A stretch of 64,000 bases of DNA from Mycobacterium colombiense CECT 3035 (GTDB lineage Bacteria; Actinomycetota; Actinomycetes; Mycobacteriales; Mycobacteriaceae): assembly GCF_002105755.1 (NCBI RefSeq), contig NZ_CP020821.1:5084001-5148000 (forward strand). Direction: 5' to 3'. The position numbers and the translations under genes were made by a program. Below are positions 42,040-51,495 of the stretch, piece after piece. Under the pieces are notes generated by a model. The model was not told where the DNA came from, did no database searches, and saw only the letters and a list, made by a program, of their open reading frames with translations. How positions within the stretch are numbered: the stretch's first letter is position 1; every line of letters starts with the position of its first letter.

Positions 42040-43371
42040 TTAGAGCCGCGCGTGGGTCCGCGTCAGCACCTCGCGCAGGATGGCCTCGATGGTGTCGAAT
42101 TCGGCCTGGCCGCTGATCAGCGGCGGCGCCAGCTGGATGACGGAATCGCCGCGATCGTCGGTGCGGCAGTACAACCCGGCCTCGAACAGCGCCGCACCGA
42201 CCCGGGCGAGCAGCGGCCGGCGCTCGTCGTCGGTGAAGGTCTGCTTGGTCGCCTTGTCCTTGACCAGTTCCACGCCGTAGAAGAAGCCCTCGCCGCGCAC
42301 GTCGCCGACGATGGGCAGGTCTAAGAGCTTGTCCAGGGTGGCGCGGAACGCGGGGGCGTGGGTCCGGACGTGGTCGTTGAGGCTCTCACGCTCGAAGATG
42401 TCGAGGTTGGCCAGCCCGACCGCCGCCGAAACCGGGTGGCCGCCAAAGGTATACCCGTGCGGGAACATGGTGGAGCCGTCGTTGAACGGCTCGAACAACT
42501 TCTCGCTGGCGATCATGGCGCCGATCGGTGAGTAGCCCGACGTCATTCCCTTGGCGCAGGTGATCATGTCGGGCACGTAGCCGAAGTCGTCACAGGCGAA
42601 CATCGACCCGATCCGGCCGAACGCGCAGATCACCTCGTCGGAGACCAGCAGCACGTCGTAGTTGTCGCAGATCTGGCGCACCCGTTCGAAATAGCCTGGG
42701 GGAGGCGGGATGCTGCCGCCCGCGTTCTGCACCGGCTCCAGGAAAACCGCGGCCACGGTGTCGGGGCCTTCGAACTCGATGGCCTCGGCGATCCGGTCGG
42801 CGGCCCACTGCCCGAAGGCCTTCGGGTCGGATCCGAACGGTTCGGGCGCGCGGTAGAAGTTGGTGTTGGGCACCCGGAAGCCGCCGGGCGTCACCGGCTC
42901 GAAGGGCGCCTTGTACTTCGGCAGCCCGGTGATCGCCAGCGCACCCTGGGTGGTGCCGTGGTAGGCGATCGCGCGCGAAATCACCTTGTGCTTACCGGGT
43001 TTGCCGGTGAGCTTGAAGTACTGCTTGGCCAGTTTCCATGCGGTTTCGACGGCCTCGGTGCCGCCGGTGGTGAAGAAGACCCGGTTCAGGTCGCCGGGGG
43101 CGTAGCCGGCGAGGCGTTCGGCGAGCGCGATAGCGGGGGGAGTCGCGTAGCCCCACAGCGGGAAGAACGCCAGCGTGCCGGCCTGCCGCGCGGCGACCTC
43201 GGCGAGTTCGGTGCGGCCGTGCCCGACCTGCACGGTGAACAGCCCGGACAGGCCGTCCAGGTAGCTCTTGCCGCGGTCGTCGAAGATGGTGACGCCCTCG
43301 CCGCGGGTGATGATCGGCGCCGTGATGTCCGGGCCGTGCCGGGCGAAATGCAGCCACAGGTTGTCAGTCAT
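42040..43371 (-). CDS. Class III PLP aminotransferase (Rv3329-like)
   Basis: 443-residue omega-type aminotransferase. Landmarks are KSYLDGLSGLFTVQVGHGR, FFTTGGTEAVETAWKLAKQY, ISRAIAYHGTTQGALAITG, DNYDVLLVSDEVICAFGR and the PLP lysine in MITCAKGMTSGYSPIGAM. The C terminus carries SVIQLAPPLI. Related enzymes use pyruvate with putrescine, beta-alanine or other amines. The amino donor cannot be read from sequence. It is divergent from sigJ with 26 bases between starts. Confidence 0.9.
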   Translation of the reverse strand: MTDNLWLHFARHGPDITAPIITRGEGVTIFDDRGKSYLDGLSGLFTVQVGHGRTELAEVAARQAGTLAFFPLWGYATPPAIALAERLAGYAPGDLNRVFFTTGGTEAVETAWKLAKQYFKLTGKPGKHKVISRAIAYHGTTQGALAITGLPKYKAPFEPVTPGGFRVPNTNFYRAPEPFGSDPKAFGQWAADRIAEAIEFEGPDTVAAVFLEPVQNAGGSIPPPPGYFERVRQICDNYDVLLVSDEVICAFGRIGSMFACDDFGYVPDMITCAKGMTSGYSPIGAMIASEKLFEPFNDGSTMFPHGYTFGGHPVSAAVGLANLDIFERESLNDHVRTHAPAFRATLDKLLDLPIVGDVRGEGFFYGVELVKDKATKQTFTDDERRPLLARVGAALFEAGLYCRTDDRGDSVIQLAPPLISGQAEFDTIEAILREVLTRTHARL

Positions 43372-43397
43372 CTTGCCGCTGAGCGTAGCCTCGCGAT

Positions 43398-44321
43398 ATG
43401 ACCGCGGCGCAGCAGGTCAGCGAGTTCGAGTCGCTACGGCCCCATCTCATGTCGGTCGCCTACCGGCTGACCGGCACGGTCGCCGACGCCGAGGACATCG
43501 TGCAGGACGCCTGGCTGCGCTGGCACCGGCAGGACCCCGGAAAGGGATCGGAGATCACCGACCTGCGGGCCTGGCTGACCACGGTGGTGAGCCGGCTGGG
43601 CCTGGACAGGTTGCGGTCGGCCGCGCATCGTCGCGAGACCTACACGGGCAACTGGCTGCCCGAGCCGGTGGTCACCGGGTTCGGAGATTCTGCAGCCGAC
43701 GATCCGCTGTCCGCGGTGGTGGCCGGCGAGGACGCGCGGTTCGCGGCGATGGTGGTGCTGGAGCGGCTGTCACCCGATCAGCGCGTCGCGTTCGTGCTGC
43801 ACGACGGGTTCGCCGTGCCGTTCGCGGAGGTGGCCCAGGTGCTGGGGACCAACGAGGCTGCCGCCCGCCAGCTGGCGTCGCGGGCCCGCAAGGCCGTCTC
43901 GGCCGAGGCGCCACCCGAGCCCGATCCGGCGCACGCCGAGGTGGTCGGGAAGTTGCTGGCCGCCATGGCATCCGGCGATCTGGAGGCCGTGGTGGCGCTG
44001 CTGCATCCGGACGTGATCCTGACCGGCGATGCGAATGGCAAGGCGCCCACCGCAATCAACGTCATCCACGGCGCGGACAAGGTGGCCCGGTTCTTCTTCG
44101 GCCTGGCCCAGCGTTACGGCCCGGCGATGTTCACCTCGTATCAGCTGGGGCTGGTCAACGGGGAGCTGGGCGGCTACACCGCGGGCGTGCCCGCCAGCGA
44201 CGGCTATCGCGAGTTGATGCCGCGGATCATGGCCGCGACGGTGCGCGACGGAAAGGTCTGCGCCCTTTGGGATGTCGCCAACCCCGACAAGTTCAGCGGC
44301 TCCCCGCTGCGGGCTCGTTGA
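43398..44321 (+). CDS. sigJ: ECF41-family sigma factor SigJ
   Basis: 307-residue ECF sigma factor with fused SnoaL-like C-terminal domain, characteristic of group ECF41. Region 2 is GTVADAEDIVQDAWLRWHR and region 4 is LSPDQRVAFVLHDGFAVPFAEVAQVLG. The group's marker motifs are present: NWLPEP in the linker, a DGGGK-like GDANGK in the extension, and NPDKF near the C terminus. No anti-sigma gene is present; the extension itself controls activity in this group. It overlaps by 29 bases the converging carboxymuconolactone decarboxylase gene, its probable target. Confidence 0.94.
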   Translation: MTAAQQVSEFESLRPHLMSVAYRLTGTVADAEDIVQDAWLRWHRQDPGKGSEITDLRAWLTTVVSRLGLDRLRSAAHRRETYTGNWLPEPVVTGFGDSAADDPLSAVVAGEDARFAAMVVLERLSPDQRVAFVLHDGFAVPFAEVAQVLGTNEAAARQLASRARKAVSAEAPPEPDPAHAEVVGKLLAAMASGDLEAVVALLHPDVILTGDANGKAPTAINVIHGADKVARFFFGLAQRYGPAMFTSYQLGLVNGELGGYTAGVPASDGYRELMPRIMAATVRDGKVCALWDVANPDKFSGSPLRAR

Positions 44322-44910
44322 GCTCGGCGGTCTCGGTGGCCCAGGGAATGCGGCAGGCGTCACCGGAATTGAAGCCCTGCTCGGTGATGCCCAGCGCGGT
44401 GTTCATCCGGGCCCGCATGTTCTCCACCCCGATCTGGTAGGTCAGTTCGATGACCCCGGCGTCGCCGAAGCGGGCCCGCAGATCGGCGACCTGCTCGTCG
44501 GTGACGGTGTGCGGATCGGTGGTCACCGCGTCGGCGTAGGCGATGGCCGCGCGCTCGTCGTCGCTGAACGCCGGTGAGCTGGCGTAGTTGTCGATGTCCT
44601 TGAGGCGCTGCATGTCCAGGCCGTCCAGCCGCTGCAGCATGGACCCGAAGTCGACGCACCACGAGCAGCCGACCGTGCGTGCGGTCCAGAACACCGCGAG
44701 CTCGCGCACGCTGCCCGGCAGCGTCTTCGACGCCCGGTCCAGCATGGTCTCGTGCACGGCGCCGGCGATCATCAGCCCGCGATGGTGCGCGGTGACCGCG
44801 AAGGGTTCGGGAACTTGGCCGTAGCGGCGCTTGGCGATCCGGTACATGGCCCGGATCAGCAATCCGGCGCGCTTGGGGGGCAGGGGCTCGATGCGGGTTT
44901 TCTGTGTCAT
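44293..44910 (-). CDS. Carboxymuconolactone decarboxylase/AhpD-fold protein linked to SigJ
   Basis: 205-residue AhpD-like protein. The CxxC-type redox motif appears as CSWCVDFGS in WTARTVGCSWCVDFGS (near residues 80-90). The AhpD-fold helix is DDERAAIAYADAVTTDPHTVTDE. Carboxymuconolactone decarboxylases of this type accompany ECF41 sigma factors in many actinobacteria and are their usual direct targets. The start ATG 44910 sits just after an ECF41-type -10 element. Probable peroxidase or redox role; no substrate evidence. Confidence 0.86.
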   Translation of the reverse strand: MTQKTRIEPLPPKRAGLLIRAMYRIAKRRYGQVPEPFAVTAHHRGLMIAGAVHETMLDRASKTLPGSVRELAVFWTARTVGCSWCVDFGSMLQRLDGLDMQRLKDIDNYASSPAFSDDERAAIAYADAVTTDPHTVTDEQVADLRARFGDAGVIELTYQIGVENMRARMNTALGITEQGFNSGDACRIPWATETAELNEPAAGSR

Positions 44911-44918
44911 ACCCGTCA

Positions 44919-44945
44919 GACGAGACAGGGCCGCGATGTGTGACG
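44919..44945 (-). promoter_or_regulatory. ECF41 (SigJ)-type promoter of the carboxymuconolactone decarboxylase gene
   Basis: On the minus strand CGTCACA (44945-44939) and CGTC (44922-44919) are separated by 16 bases. The ECF41 consensus is TGTCACA for -35 and CGTC for -10; one mismatch is seen. The -10 is eight bases before ATG 44910, so the message would be almost leaderless. SigJ as the cognate factor is inferred from adjacency. Confidence 0.75.
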
Positions 44946-44959
44946 GGCGCGGGCGCCGG

Positions 44960-45772
44960 CTAGCGGGAGAACATGATCGCGCGCTTGACCTCTTGGATCG
45001 CCTTGGTGATCTCGATGCCGCGGGGGCAGGCCTCGGTGCAGTTGAACGTGGTGCGGCAGCGCCACACCCCGTCGACCTCGTTGAGGATGTCCAGGCGCTC
45101 GGCGGCGGCCTCGTCGCGGCTGTCGAAGATGAAGCGGTGCGCGTTGACGATCGCCGCCGGGCCGTAGTAACTGCCCTCGTGCCAGAAGATCGGGCAACTG
45201 GTGGTGCACGCCGCGCACAGGATGCACTTGGTGGTGTCGTCGTAGCGGGCGCGGTCGGTGGGGCTCTGAATGCGTTCGCGGGTGGGCGGGTTGCCGGTGG
45301 TGACCAGGTACGGCTTCACCGCGCGGTAGGCGTCGAAGAACGGCTCCATGTCGACCACCAGGTCCTTCTCCACCGGCAGCCCGCGGATCGGTTCGACGGT
45401 GATCGTCAGCGCCTTACCCGGCTTTTTCGGCAGCAGGTCACGCATCAGCACCTTGCACGCCAGCCGGTTGACACCGTTGATGCGCATGGCGTCCGATCCG
45501 CACACCCCGTGTGCGCAGGAGCGCCGGAAGGTCAGCGTCCCGTCCAGGTAGCTCTTGATGTAGATCAGCAGGTTGAGCATCCGGTCGCTGGGCAGGCAGG
45601 GCACCCGAAAGCTTTGCCAGCCACCGGTTTCCGCGAAGGCGTCGGGCTGGTCGGGATTGAACCGGGCGATCTTGACCGTCACCATCACCGCGCCGTCGGG
45701 AATCGCCGGCAGCGGCGGGTCCAGGCTGGTCTCGACCTCGGCTGCCTCTTCGGTTCCGGCGCTCTCGGCCAT
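44960..45772 (-). CDS. sdhB: Succinate dehydrogenase iron-sulfur subunit SdhB
   Basis: 270-residue electron-transfer subunit of complex II. The [2Fe-2S] ligands are in SCAHGVCGSDAMRING, the [4Fe-4S] ligands in CILCAACTTSCPIFW, and the [3Fe-4S] ligands in CRTTFNCTEACPRGIEITKAI. An N-terminal 20-residue acidic extension precedes the ferredoxin domain. Its ATG overlaps the sdhA stop by one base. Last gene of sdhCDAB; corresponds to Rv3319 of the Sdh2 complex in M. tuberculosis. Confidence 0.97.
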   Translation of the reverse strand: MAESAGTEEAAEVETSLDPPLPAIPDGAVMVTVKIARFNPDQPDAFAETGGWQSFRVPCLPSDRMLNLLIYIKSYLDGTLTFRRSCAHGVCGSDAMRINGVNRLACKVLMRDLLPKKPGKALTITVEPIRGLPVEKDLVVDMEPFFDAYRAVKPYLVTTGNPPTRERIQSPTDRARYDDTTKCILCAACTTSCPIFWHEGSYYGPAAIVNAHRFIFDSRDEAAAERLDILNEVDGVWRCRTTFNCTEACPRGIEITKAIQEVKRAIMFSR

Positions 45773-47526
45773 CAGTACTTCCGTTCTTTGGGTTCGTAGC
45801 GCGTCTGCACCACCGGCTTGAAGTCCAGCGCGATGTCGCTCAGCAGGTCGCTGCCCTGCTTGTAGGCCATCGTGTGGCGCATGAAGTTGACGTCGTCGCG
45901 GTTCGGGTAGTCCTCGCGGGCGTGGCCGCCGCGCGACTCCTTGCGATTGAGCGCACCGACCACGGTGACCTCGGCGAGCTCCAGCAAAAAGCCCAGCTCG
46001 ATGGCCTCCAGTAGGTCGCTGTTGAATCGTTTTCCCTTGTCGTGCACGCTGATTCGGGCGTAGCGCTCCTTGAGGGCGTGGATGTCGGTGAGCGCCTGCT
46101 TGAGCGTCTCCTCGGTGCGGAACACCGCGGCGTTGTTGTCCATCGACTGCTGCAGGGCGATGCGGATGTCGGCCACGCGCTCGTTGCCGTGCTCGCTCAA
46201 GATGTCGCCGACCCAGCCGACGACCATCGCCTCGGGCTGCGGCGGCATGTCCACGAAGTCATGCCCCCGCGCGTAATTGGCCGCGGCGATGCCGGCCCGC
46301 CGGCCGAACACGTTGATGTCCAGCAGCGAATTGGTGCCCAGCCGGTTGGCCCCGTGCACCGACACGCACGCGCACTCGCCGGCCGCGTACAGCCCCGGCA
46401 CCGTGGAAGTGTTGTCCCGCAACACCTGTCCGGTGACCGTCGTCGGGATGCCGCCCATCACGTAGTGGCAGGTCGGGTAGACGGGGACCAGCTCGTGCAC
46501 CGGGTCAACGCCCAGGTAGGTGCGGGCGAACTCGGTGATGTCGGGCAGCTTGGCCTCCAGCACGTCCTCGCCGAGGTGGCGGACGTCGATGTAGACGTAG
46601 TCCTTGTGCGGGCCCGCGCCGCGGCCTTCCAGGACCTCCAAAACCATGGAGCGGGCCACGATGTCGCGCGGGGCCAGGTCGACGATCGTGGGGGCGTAGC
46701 GCTCCATGAAGCGCTCACCCTCGCCGTTGAGCAGCCGGCCGCCCTCGCCGCGCACCGCCTCGGAGATCAGGATGCCCAGGCCCGCCAGGCCGGTCGGATG
46801 GAATTGGTGAAACTCCATGTCCTCCAAAGGAAGTCCCTTGCGGAAGACGATGCCGATGCCGTCACCGGTCAGGGTGTGCGCGTTGGAGGTGGTCTTGTAC
46901 ATCCGGCCCGAGCCGCCGGTGGCGAGCACGACCGCCTTGGCGTGGAAGACGTGGATGTCGCCGGTGGCAAGCTCGTAGGCGACCACGCCGGTGGCCACCG
47001 GCCCGCTGGGCGTCTGCGTCAAAACCAGGTCCAGCGCATAGAACTCGTTGAAGAACTGCACGTCGTGCTTGACGCAGTTCTGGTACAGCGTCTGCAGGAT
47101 CATGTGGCCGGTGCGGTCGGCGGCATAACAGGCGCGGCGCACCGGGGCCTTGCCGTGGTCGCGGGTGTGCCCGCCGAACCGGCGCTGATCGATGCGGCCC
47201 TCGGGGGTGCGGTTGAACGGCATCCCCATCTTCTCCAGGTCCAGCACCGCGTCGATGGCTTCCTTGCACATGATCTCCACGGCGTCCTGGTCGGCGAGGT
47301 AGTCGCCGCCCTTGACCGTGTCGAACGTGTGCCATTCCCAGTTGTCCTCTTCGACGTTGGCCAGCGCCGCGCACATGCCGCCCTGGGCGGCGCCGGTGTG
47401 GCTGCGGGTCGGGTAGAGCTTGGTCAGCACCGCGGTGCGCACCCGCGGACCCGCCTCCACCGCGGCCCGCATGCCGGCACCACCCGCGCCGACGATCACC
47501 ACGTCGTATCGGTGTTGCTGGATCAC
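45772..47526 (-). CDS. sdhA: Succinate dehydrogenase flavoprotein subunit SdhA
   Basis: 584-residue FAD subunit oxidising succinate to fumarate. It has the dinucleotide fold VVIVGAGGAGMRAAVEAG, the flavinylation His in TRSHTGAAQGGMCAAL, the substrate-site HPTGLAGLGILISEAVRGEGG, and GANRLGTNSLLDINVFGRRAG. The C-terminal domain includes KESRGGHAREDYPNRDD. The stop of sdhD-side spacing is three bases, so translation of the operon is tightly linked. Confidence 0.97.
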   Translation of the reverse strand: MIQQHRYDVVIVGAGGAGMRAAVEAGPRVRTAVLTKLYPTRSHTGAAQGGMCAALANVEEDNWEWHTFDTVKGGDYLADQDAVEIMCKEAIDAVLDLEKMGMPFNRTPEGRIDQRRFGGHTRDHGKAPVRRACYAADRTGHMILQTLYQNCVKHDVQFFNEFYALDLVLTQTPSGPVATGVVAYELATGDIHVFHAKAVVLATGGSGRMYKTTSNAHTLTGDGIGIVFRKGLPLEDMEFHQFHPTGLAGLGILISEAVRGEGGRLLNGEGERFMERYAPTIVDLAPRDIVARSMVLEVLEGRGAGPHKDYVYIDVRHLGEDVLEAKLPDITEFARTYLGVDPVHELVPVYPTCHYVMGGIPTTVTGQVLRDNTSTVPGLYAAGECACVSVHGANRLGTNSLLDINVFGRRAGIAAANYARGHDFVDMPPQPEAMVVGWVGDILSEHGNERVADIRIALQQSMDNNAAVFRTEETLKQALTDIHALKERYARISVHDKGKRFNSDLLEAIELGFLLELAEVTVVGALNRKESRGGHAREDYPNRDDVNFMRHTMAYKQGSDLLSDIALDFKPVVQTRYEPKERKY

Positions 47527-47529
47527 GGC

Positions 47530-48000
47530 TTAGCCTCCGATATTGGGGTCGAATGTCAGCAGCACATAGGTGCCCAGCACCAACGTGAAGCCCATGGACA
47601 ACAGCAGCAGGCTGTTGAGCCAGAACCGGGTGCTGTCCTTGCGGCTGTAGTCGTCGATGATGGTGCGCAGCCCGTTGCCGCCGTGCAGCTGCGCCAGCCA
47701 CAGCAGCGCCAGGTCCCAGAACTGCCAGAACGGCGACGCCCAGCGCTGCGCCACGTAGTTGAAGTCGATGCGGTAAACGCCGTTATCCCACATCAGCATG
47801 ATGAACAGGTGGCCGATCGCCAGCACGAACAGCGCGATCCCGGAGAACCGCATGAACAGCCAGGCGAACTTCTCGAAATTGGGGATGCCGGCCCGCCGCC
47901 GCGGTGAGCGGGGGTTGTCCAGGCTGGCGGGACGGTCGTAGAGGCGCTGTTTGACCGGGGCGACCTCGCCCCGGCCCAGCTGCAGGTCCGGACTGCTCAT
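47530..48000 (-). CDS. sdhD: Succinate dehydrogenase membrane anchor SdhD
   Basis: 156-residue membrane anchor with three helices (about residues 48-70, 93-110 and 128-150). WLFMRFSGIALFVLAIGHLFIML contains the haem-ligand-type His. ATG 48000 overlaps the sdhC stop by four bases (ATGA). The ~40-residue hydrophilic N terminus is as in Rv3317. Confidence 0.93.
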   Translation of the reverse strand: MSSPDLQLGRGEVAPVKQRLYDRPASLDNPRSPRRRAGIPNFEKFAWLFMRFSGIALFVLAIGHLFIMLMWDNGVYRIDFNYVAQRWASPFWQFWDLALLWLAQLHGGNGLRTIIDDYSRKDSTRFWLNSLLLLSMGFTLVLGTYVLLTFDPNIGG

Positions 48001-48446
48001 CGGAAGTGCTCCATCATGTGGATGACGGTCACCACGCCGGCGGGGACCATCAGCAGCAGGAACACGATGCCGACGATCCAGAACATCAGCTTCTGGTGGC
48101 GCGGCCCCTCGGACCAGAAGTCGATCAGGATCACCCGGATCCCGTTCAGGCCGTGGAAGAGCACCGCCGCGACCAGGCCGTATTCCATCACGCCGACGAT
48201 GGGCATCTGGTAGTCGTGGATCACCGCGTTGTACGTCTGCGGGCTCACCCGCAGCATCGCGGCGTCCAGCACGTGGACGAACAGGAAAAAGAAGATCGTC
48301 GCGCCGCTGATCCGGTGCAGCACCCACGACCACATGCCGGGGTCGCCGCGGTACAGCGTCCGTGGTGGCCTGCGCTTGCGCGAGGGAGCCGATCCCTGTG
48401 CCGCCGGATCCGCGGTCGTCGGTTGCGTAGTCACCCCAGTCCTCAC
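47997..48446 (-). CDS. sdhC: Succinate dehydrogenase cytochrome b subunit SdhC
   Basis: 149-residue cytochrome b556 subunit with three helices. WVLHRISGATIFFFLFVHVLDAA holds the quinone-site Arg/Ser and a haem-type His, and YGLVAAVLFHGLNGIRVILIDF holds the second conserved His. GTG 48446 is the first start; GTG 48434 (VTTQPTT) is an alternative, and both leave a Pro/Arg-rich N terminus of about 35 residues. First gene of sdhCDAB, divergent from cdd across 148 bases containing the promoters. Confidence 0.93.
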   Translation of the reverse strand: MRTGVTTQPTTADPAAQGSAPSRKRRPPRTLYRGDPGMWSWVLHRISGATIFFFLFVHVLDAAMLRVSPQTYNAVIHDYQMPIVGVMEYGLVAAVLFHGLNGIRVILIDFWSEGPRHQKLMFWIVGIVFLLLMVPAGVVTVIHMMEHFR

Positions 48447-48594
48447 CGCCTTCTTCCGACTTCAACGTCAGCCACTCCGGGCACTTGAGCTTAGCTCGGA
48501 CACGGTGTGACTTGCGCCAATGTCCGCCAAGCGAAATGCCGTTTTGCGACTAGGGTTGCTCTCGGAATCGACGATGGGTGAACGGGGTTTCGTT

Positions 48595-48996
48595 ATGCCT
48601 GAGATCGACTGGAATATGTTGCGGGACAAGGCAATCGACGTCTCTACGGGTGCCTACGCACCCTACTCGCGGTTCCGGGTCGGGGCGGCCGCACTGGTCG
48701 ACGACGGCCGCGTGGTCACCGGCTGCAATGTGGAGAACATCTCATATGGCCTTGGTCTCTGTGCCGAGTGTGCGGTGGTGTGCGCCCTGCATTCCACCGG
48801 CGGTGGCCGCCTGGTGGCGCTGGCATGCGTGGACGGACGGGGATCGGTGCTGATGCCGTGCGGGCGGTGCCGTCAGGTGCTGCTCGAACACGGCGGCGCC
48901 GAGCTGCTGATCGACCACCCGGGCGGGCCGCGCCGGCTCGGCGACCTGCTGCCGGACGCCTTCGGCCCCGACGACCTGACCGCGGGGCGCGGCTGA
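48595..48996 (+). CDS. cdd: Cytidine deaminase Cdd
   Basis: 133-residue tetrameric-type cytidine deaminase converting (deoxy)cytidine to (deoxy)uridine. The zinc site is formed by LCAECAVVCAL (with catalytic Glu) and MPCGRCRQVLLE. Substrate motifs YAPYSRFRVGAA and GCNVENISYGLGL are present. The start ATG 48595 gives exactly the Rv3315c length. First gene of a pyrimidine/purine salvage cluster with deoA and add. Confidence 0.96.
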   Translation: MPEIDWNMLRDKAIDVSTGAYAPYSRFRVGAAALVDDGRVVTGCNVENISYGLGLCAECAVVCALHSTGGGRLVALACVDGRGSVLMPCGRCRQVLLEHGGAELLIDHPGGPRRLGDLLPDAFGPDDLTAGRG

Positions 48997-49056
48997 ACGC
49001 CTTCGCCCAACCGGCGCGGCCGTGGCTTGCTGAGCGTTGCCGGTCGGCTTACCGTC

Positions 49057-50193
49057 ATGCGTGTGCAACGGGGGAGCGCGCCGCCGGCGGGATCGCTGCC
49101 CAGACGTGTTGTCGCCGGGCTGATCGCTGCGGCTATGGGAGCCGCGGGATGCGCGTCGCACCCGCCCACCGCAAAACCGCCGTCTCCGATCCCGTCGTCG
49201 GCATCGGCGTCGTCCTGGGTGGAGGACGCCGTCTCCTTCTCGGTGGCGGATATGACGGTGTACGGCACGTTGCGTCATCCGGCGGGGCACGGCAGGGCCG
49301 TGCCTGGAGCGCTGCTGATCGCCGGAAGCGGGCCGACGGATCGCAACGGTGACTCGGCCGCCATGCCGGGTCAGGTCGATACGCTGCGGAACCTGGCGCG
49401 GGCGCTGTCCGACGACGGAGTCGCCAGCTTGCGCTACGACAAGCTCGGCACCGGTCAGACCGGGCTGGGCCCGTACGCGACCGACCCGACGAAGGTCGAT
49501 ATCGGCGTGTTCCAGGACGAGGCGACCGCCGCGTTGAACTTCCTGGCCGGCCAATCGGGCATCGACCGGACCCACCTGATGGCGCTCGGCCACAGCGAGG
49601 GCGCCCTCTACGCGATGATGCTGGCCACCGCCGCGCCCGGGACCGCCCCCGCGATACAGACCCTGGGCCTGGTGGAGCCGGCCAGCCGCCGCATCCTCGA
49701 CCATGTGTCCGAGCAGGCCCACGCCCAGGCCGACGCGGCCGTCAGGTCCGGGCGGGTCACCGCCGCGCGGGCCGCCGAGAACACGGCGGCGATCGATGAC
49801 GCGATACGGGAGTTCCGCGCAACCGGCCAGGTCCCGCCCGACGAACCGCCGGGGCTGAGGCCGGTGATCAACGCCACCAATGCGCATGCTCTGTTGCAGG
49901 AAGACGCGATCGATCCGGCGGCGTTGGCCGCCAAGCTGCCGCGCGACATGCCGGTGCTGGTCACCTGCAGCGACGCCGACCTGCAAATCACCTGCCAGGA
50001 CGTCGATTCGCTGGTATCCGGCCTGACCAGCGCGGGCACCAAGACCGACTACGTCCACCTGACCGGGGTGGACCATGTCCTGAAGGAAGACGCCAGCCGA
50101 ACGCCGGCCAATTACGCGAAGCCCTTGCCGTTCTCCACCCAGCTCGTCGGCGCGCTGGCCTCGTTCCTCAAGGAGAACGGGATGACACCCTGA
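49057..50193 (+). CDS. Exported lipoprotein alpha/beta hydrolase
   Basis: 378-residue alpha/beta hydrolase with N-terminal lipoprotein signal (RRVVAGLIAAAMGAAGCASH, lipid Cys near residue 31). The mature part opens VSFSVADMTVYGTLRHPAG, then LLIAGSGPTDRNGDSA, nucleophile elbow MALGHSEGALYAM, acid TCSDADLQITCQDV and His in LTGVDHVLKED. It resembles the DUF-type secreted hydrolases related to BAAT/dienelactone families. It stands between cdd and deoA on the same strand; in M. tuberculosis these are adjacent, so this is an insertion relative to that genome. Substrate unknown. Confidence 0.83.
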   Translation: MRVQRGSAPPAGSLPRRVVAGLIAAAMGAAGCASHPPTAKPPSPIPSSASASSWVEDAVSFSVADMTVYGTLRHPAGHGRAVPGALLIAGSGPTDRNGDSAAMPGQVDTLRNLARALSDDGVASLRYDKLGTGQTGLGPYATDPTKVDIGVFQDEATAALNFLAGQSGIDRTHLMALGHSEGALYAMMLATAAPGTAPAIQTLGLVEPASRRILDHVSEQAHAQADAAVRSGRVTAARAAENTAAIDDAIREFRATGQVPPDEPPGLRPVINATNAHALLQEDAIDPAALAAKLPRDMPVLVTCSDADLQITCQDVDSLVSGLTSAGTKTDYVHLTGVDHVLKEDASRTPANYAKPLPFSTQLVGALASFLKENGMTP

Positions 50194-50208
50194 GCCTTGG
50201 GGACCTAC

Positions 50209-51495
50209 GTGACTGAGTCCGCGTTCGACGCGCCCACGGTGATCAGGACCAAGCGCGACGGCGGCCGGTTGTCCGACGCCGCCATCGACTGGGTGATCGG
50301 CGCCTACACCGACGGCCGGGTGGCCGAGGAGCAGATGGCGGCGCTGCTGATGGCGATCCTGCTGCGCGGTATGGACCCCGGCGAGACCGCGCGGTGGACG
50401 GCGGCGATGCTGGCCTCGGGCGACACGCTCGACTTCGGCGACCTGGGCCTGACCACGGTCGACAAGCATTCCACCGGCGGCGTTGGCGACAAGATCACCC
50501 TGCCGCTGGTGCCCGTCGTCGCCGCCTGCGGAGCCGCGGTCCCGCAGGCGTCGGGACGCGGGCTCGGTCACACCGGCGGCACCCTGGACAAGCTGGAGTC
50601 CATCGCCGGGTTCAGCGCCGAGCTGTCCAGCCGGCGGGTGCGCGAGCAGCTGCGCGACGTGGGCGCGGCCATCTTCGCCGCCGGCGACCTGGCGCCGGCA
50701 GACGCCAAGCTCTACGCGCTGCGCGACATCACCGCCACGGTGGAATCGCTGCCGCTGATCGCCAGCTCGATCATGAGCAAGAAGCTGGCCGAGGGGGCCG
50801 GCGCGCTGGTGCTCGACGTGAAGGTCGGCTCCGGGGCGCTGCTGGCCTCGGAGGCGCAGAGCCGCGAACTGGCGCACACGATGGTCGAGCTCGGCGCGGC
50901 GCACGGGGTGCCCACCCGCGCGCTGCTGACCGACATGAACCGGCCGCTGGGGGCGACCGTCGGCAATGCCCTGGAGGTCGCCGAGTCGCTCGAGGTGCTG
51001 GCCGGGGGCGGCCCGCCCGACGTCGTCGAGCTGACGCTGCGGCTGGCCACCGAGATGCTCGAGCTGGCCGGGATCGACGACCGCGATCCCGCCGACACCC
51101 TGCGCGACGGCACCGCGATGGACCGGTTCCGCCGGCTCATCGCGGCCCAGGGCGGCGATTTGACGGTGCCGCTGCCCGTCGCCGGGCATGCCGAGACCGT
51201 GATCGCCCCCGCGGGCGGCACAATGGGCGATATCGACGCGATGGCAGTGGGGCTGGGGGCATGGCGGCTCGGTGCGGGCAGGTCCCGCCCGGGTGAGCGC
51301 GTGCAGTTGGGCGCGGGTATCCGCATCCACCGCCGCCCCGGCGAGCCGGTCACCGCCGGTGAGCCGTTGTTCACCCTCTACACCGACACCCCGGAGCGCT
51401 TCGCCGCCGCGCTCGCCGAGCTGGACGGCGGGTGGAGCGTCGAGCGCACACCTCCGGCCTCCCGACCCCTGATCATCGATCGGATCGTCACATGA
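50209..51495 (+). CDS. deoA: Thymidine phosphorylase DeoA
   Basis: 428-residue pyrimidine-nucleoside phosphorylase splitting thymidine or deoxyuridine with phosphate. The family signature is [18 protein letters not shown] (near residues 109-126), with [18 protein letters not shown] binding phosphate and [24 protein letters not shown] 50209 ([15 protein letters not shown]) is used because it matches the M. tuberculosis start and has GGGGA upstream; TTG 50197 is possible. ATGA overlap with add. Confidence 0.95.
   Translation: MTESAFDAPTVIRTKRDGGRLSDAAIDWVIGAYTDGRVAEEQMAALLMAILLRGMDPGETARWTAAMLASGDTLDFGDLGLTTVDKHSTGGVGDKITLPLVPVVAACGAAVPQASGRGLGHTGGTLDKLESIAGFSAELSSRRVREQLRDVGAAIFAAGDLAPADAKLYALRDITATVESLPLIASSIMSKKLAEGAGALVLDVKVGSGALLASEAQSRELAHTMVELGAAHGVPTRALLTDMNRPLGATVGNALEVAESLEVLAGGGPPDVVELTLRLATEMLELAGIDDRDPADTLRDGTAMDRFRRLIAAQGGDLTVPLPVAGHAETVIAPAGGTMGDIDAMAVGLGAWRLGAGRSRPGERVQLGAGIRIHRRPGEPVTAGEPLFTLYTDTPERFAAALAELDGGWSVERTPPASRPLIIDRIVT

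Noticed and set aside
46042..47907. 621-codon frame opposite sdhA
   Set aside because: SdhA is complete and conserved; the opposite frame has no domains.
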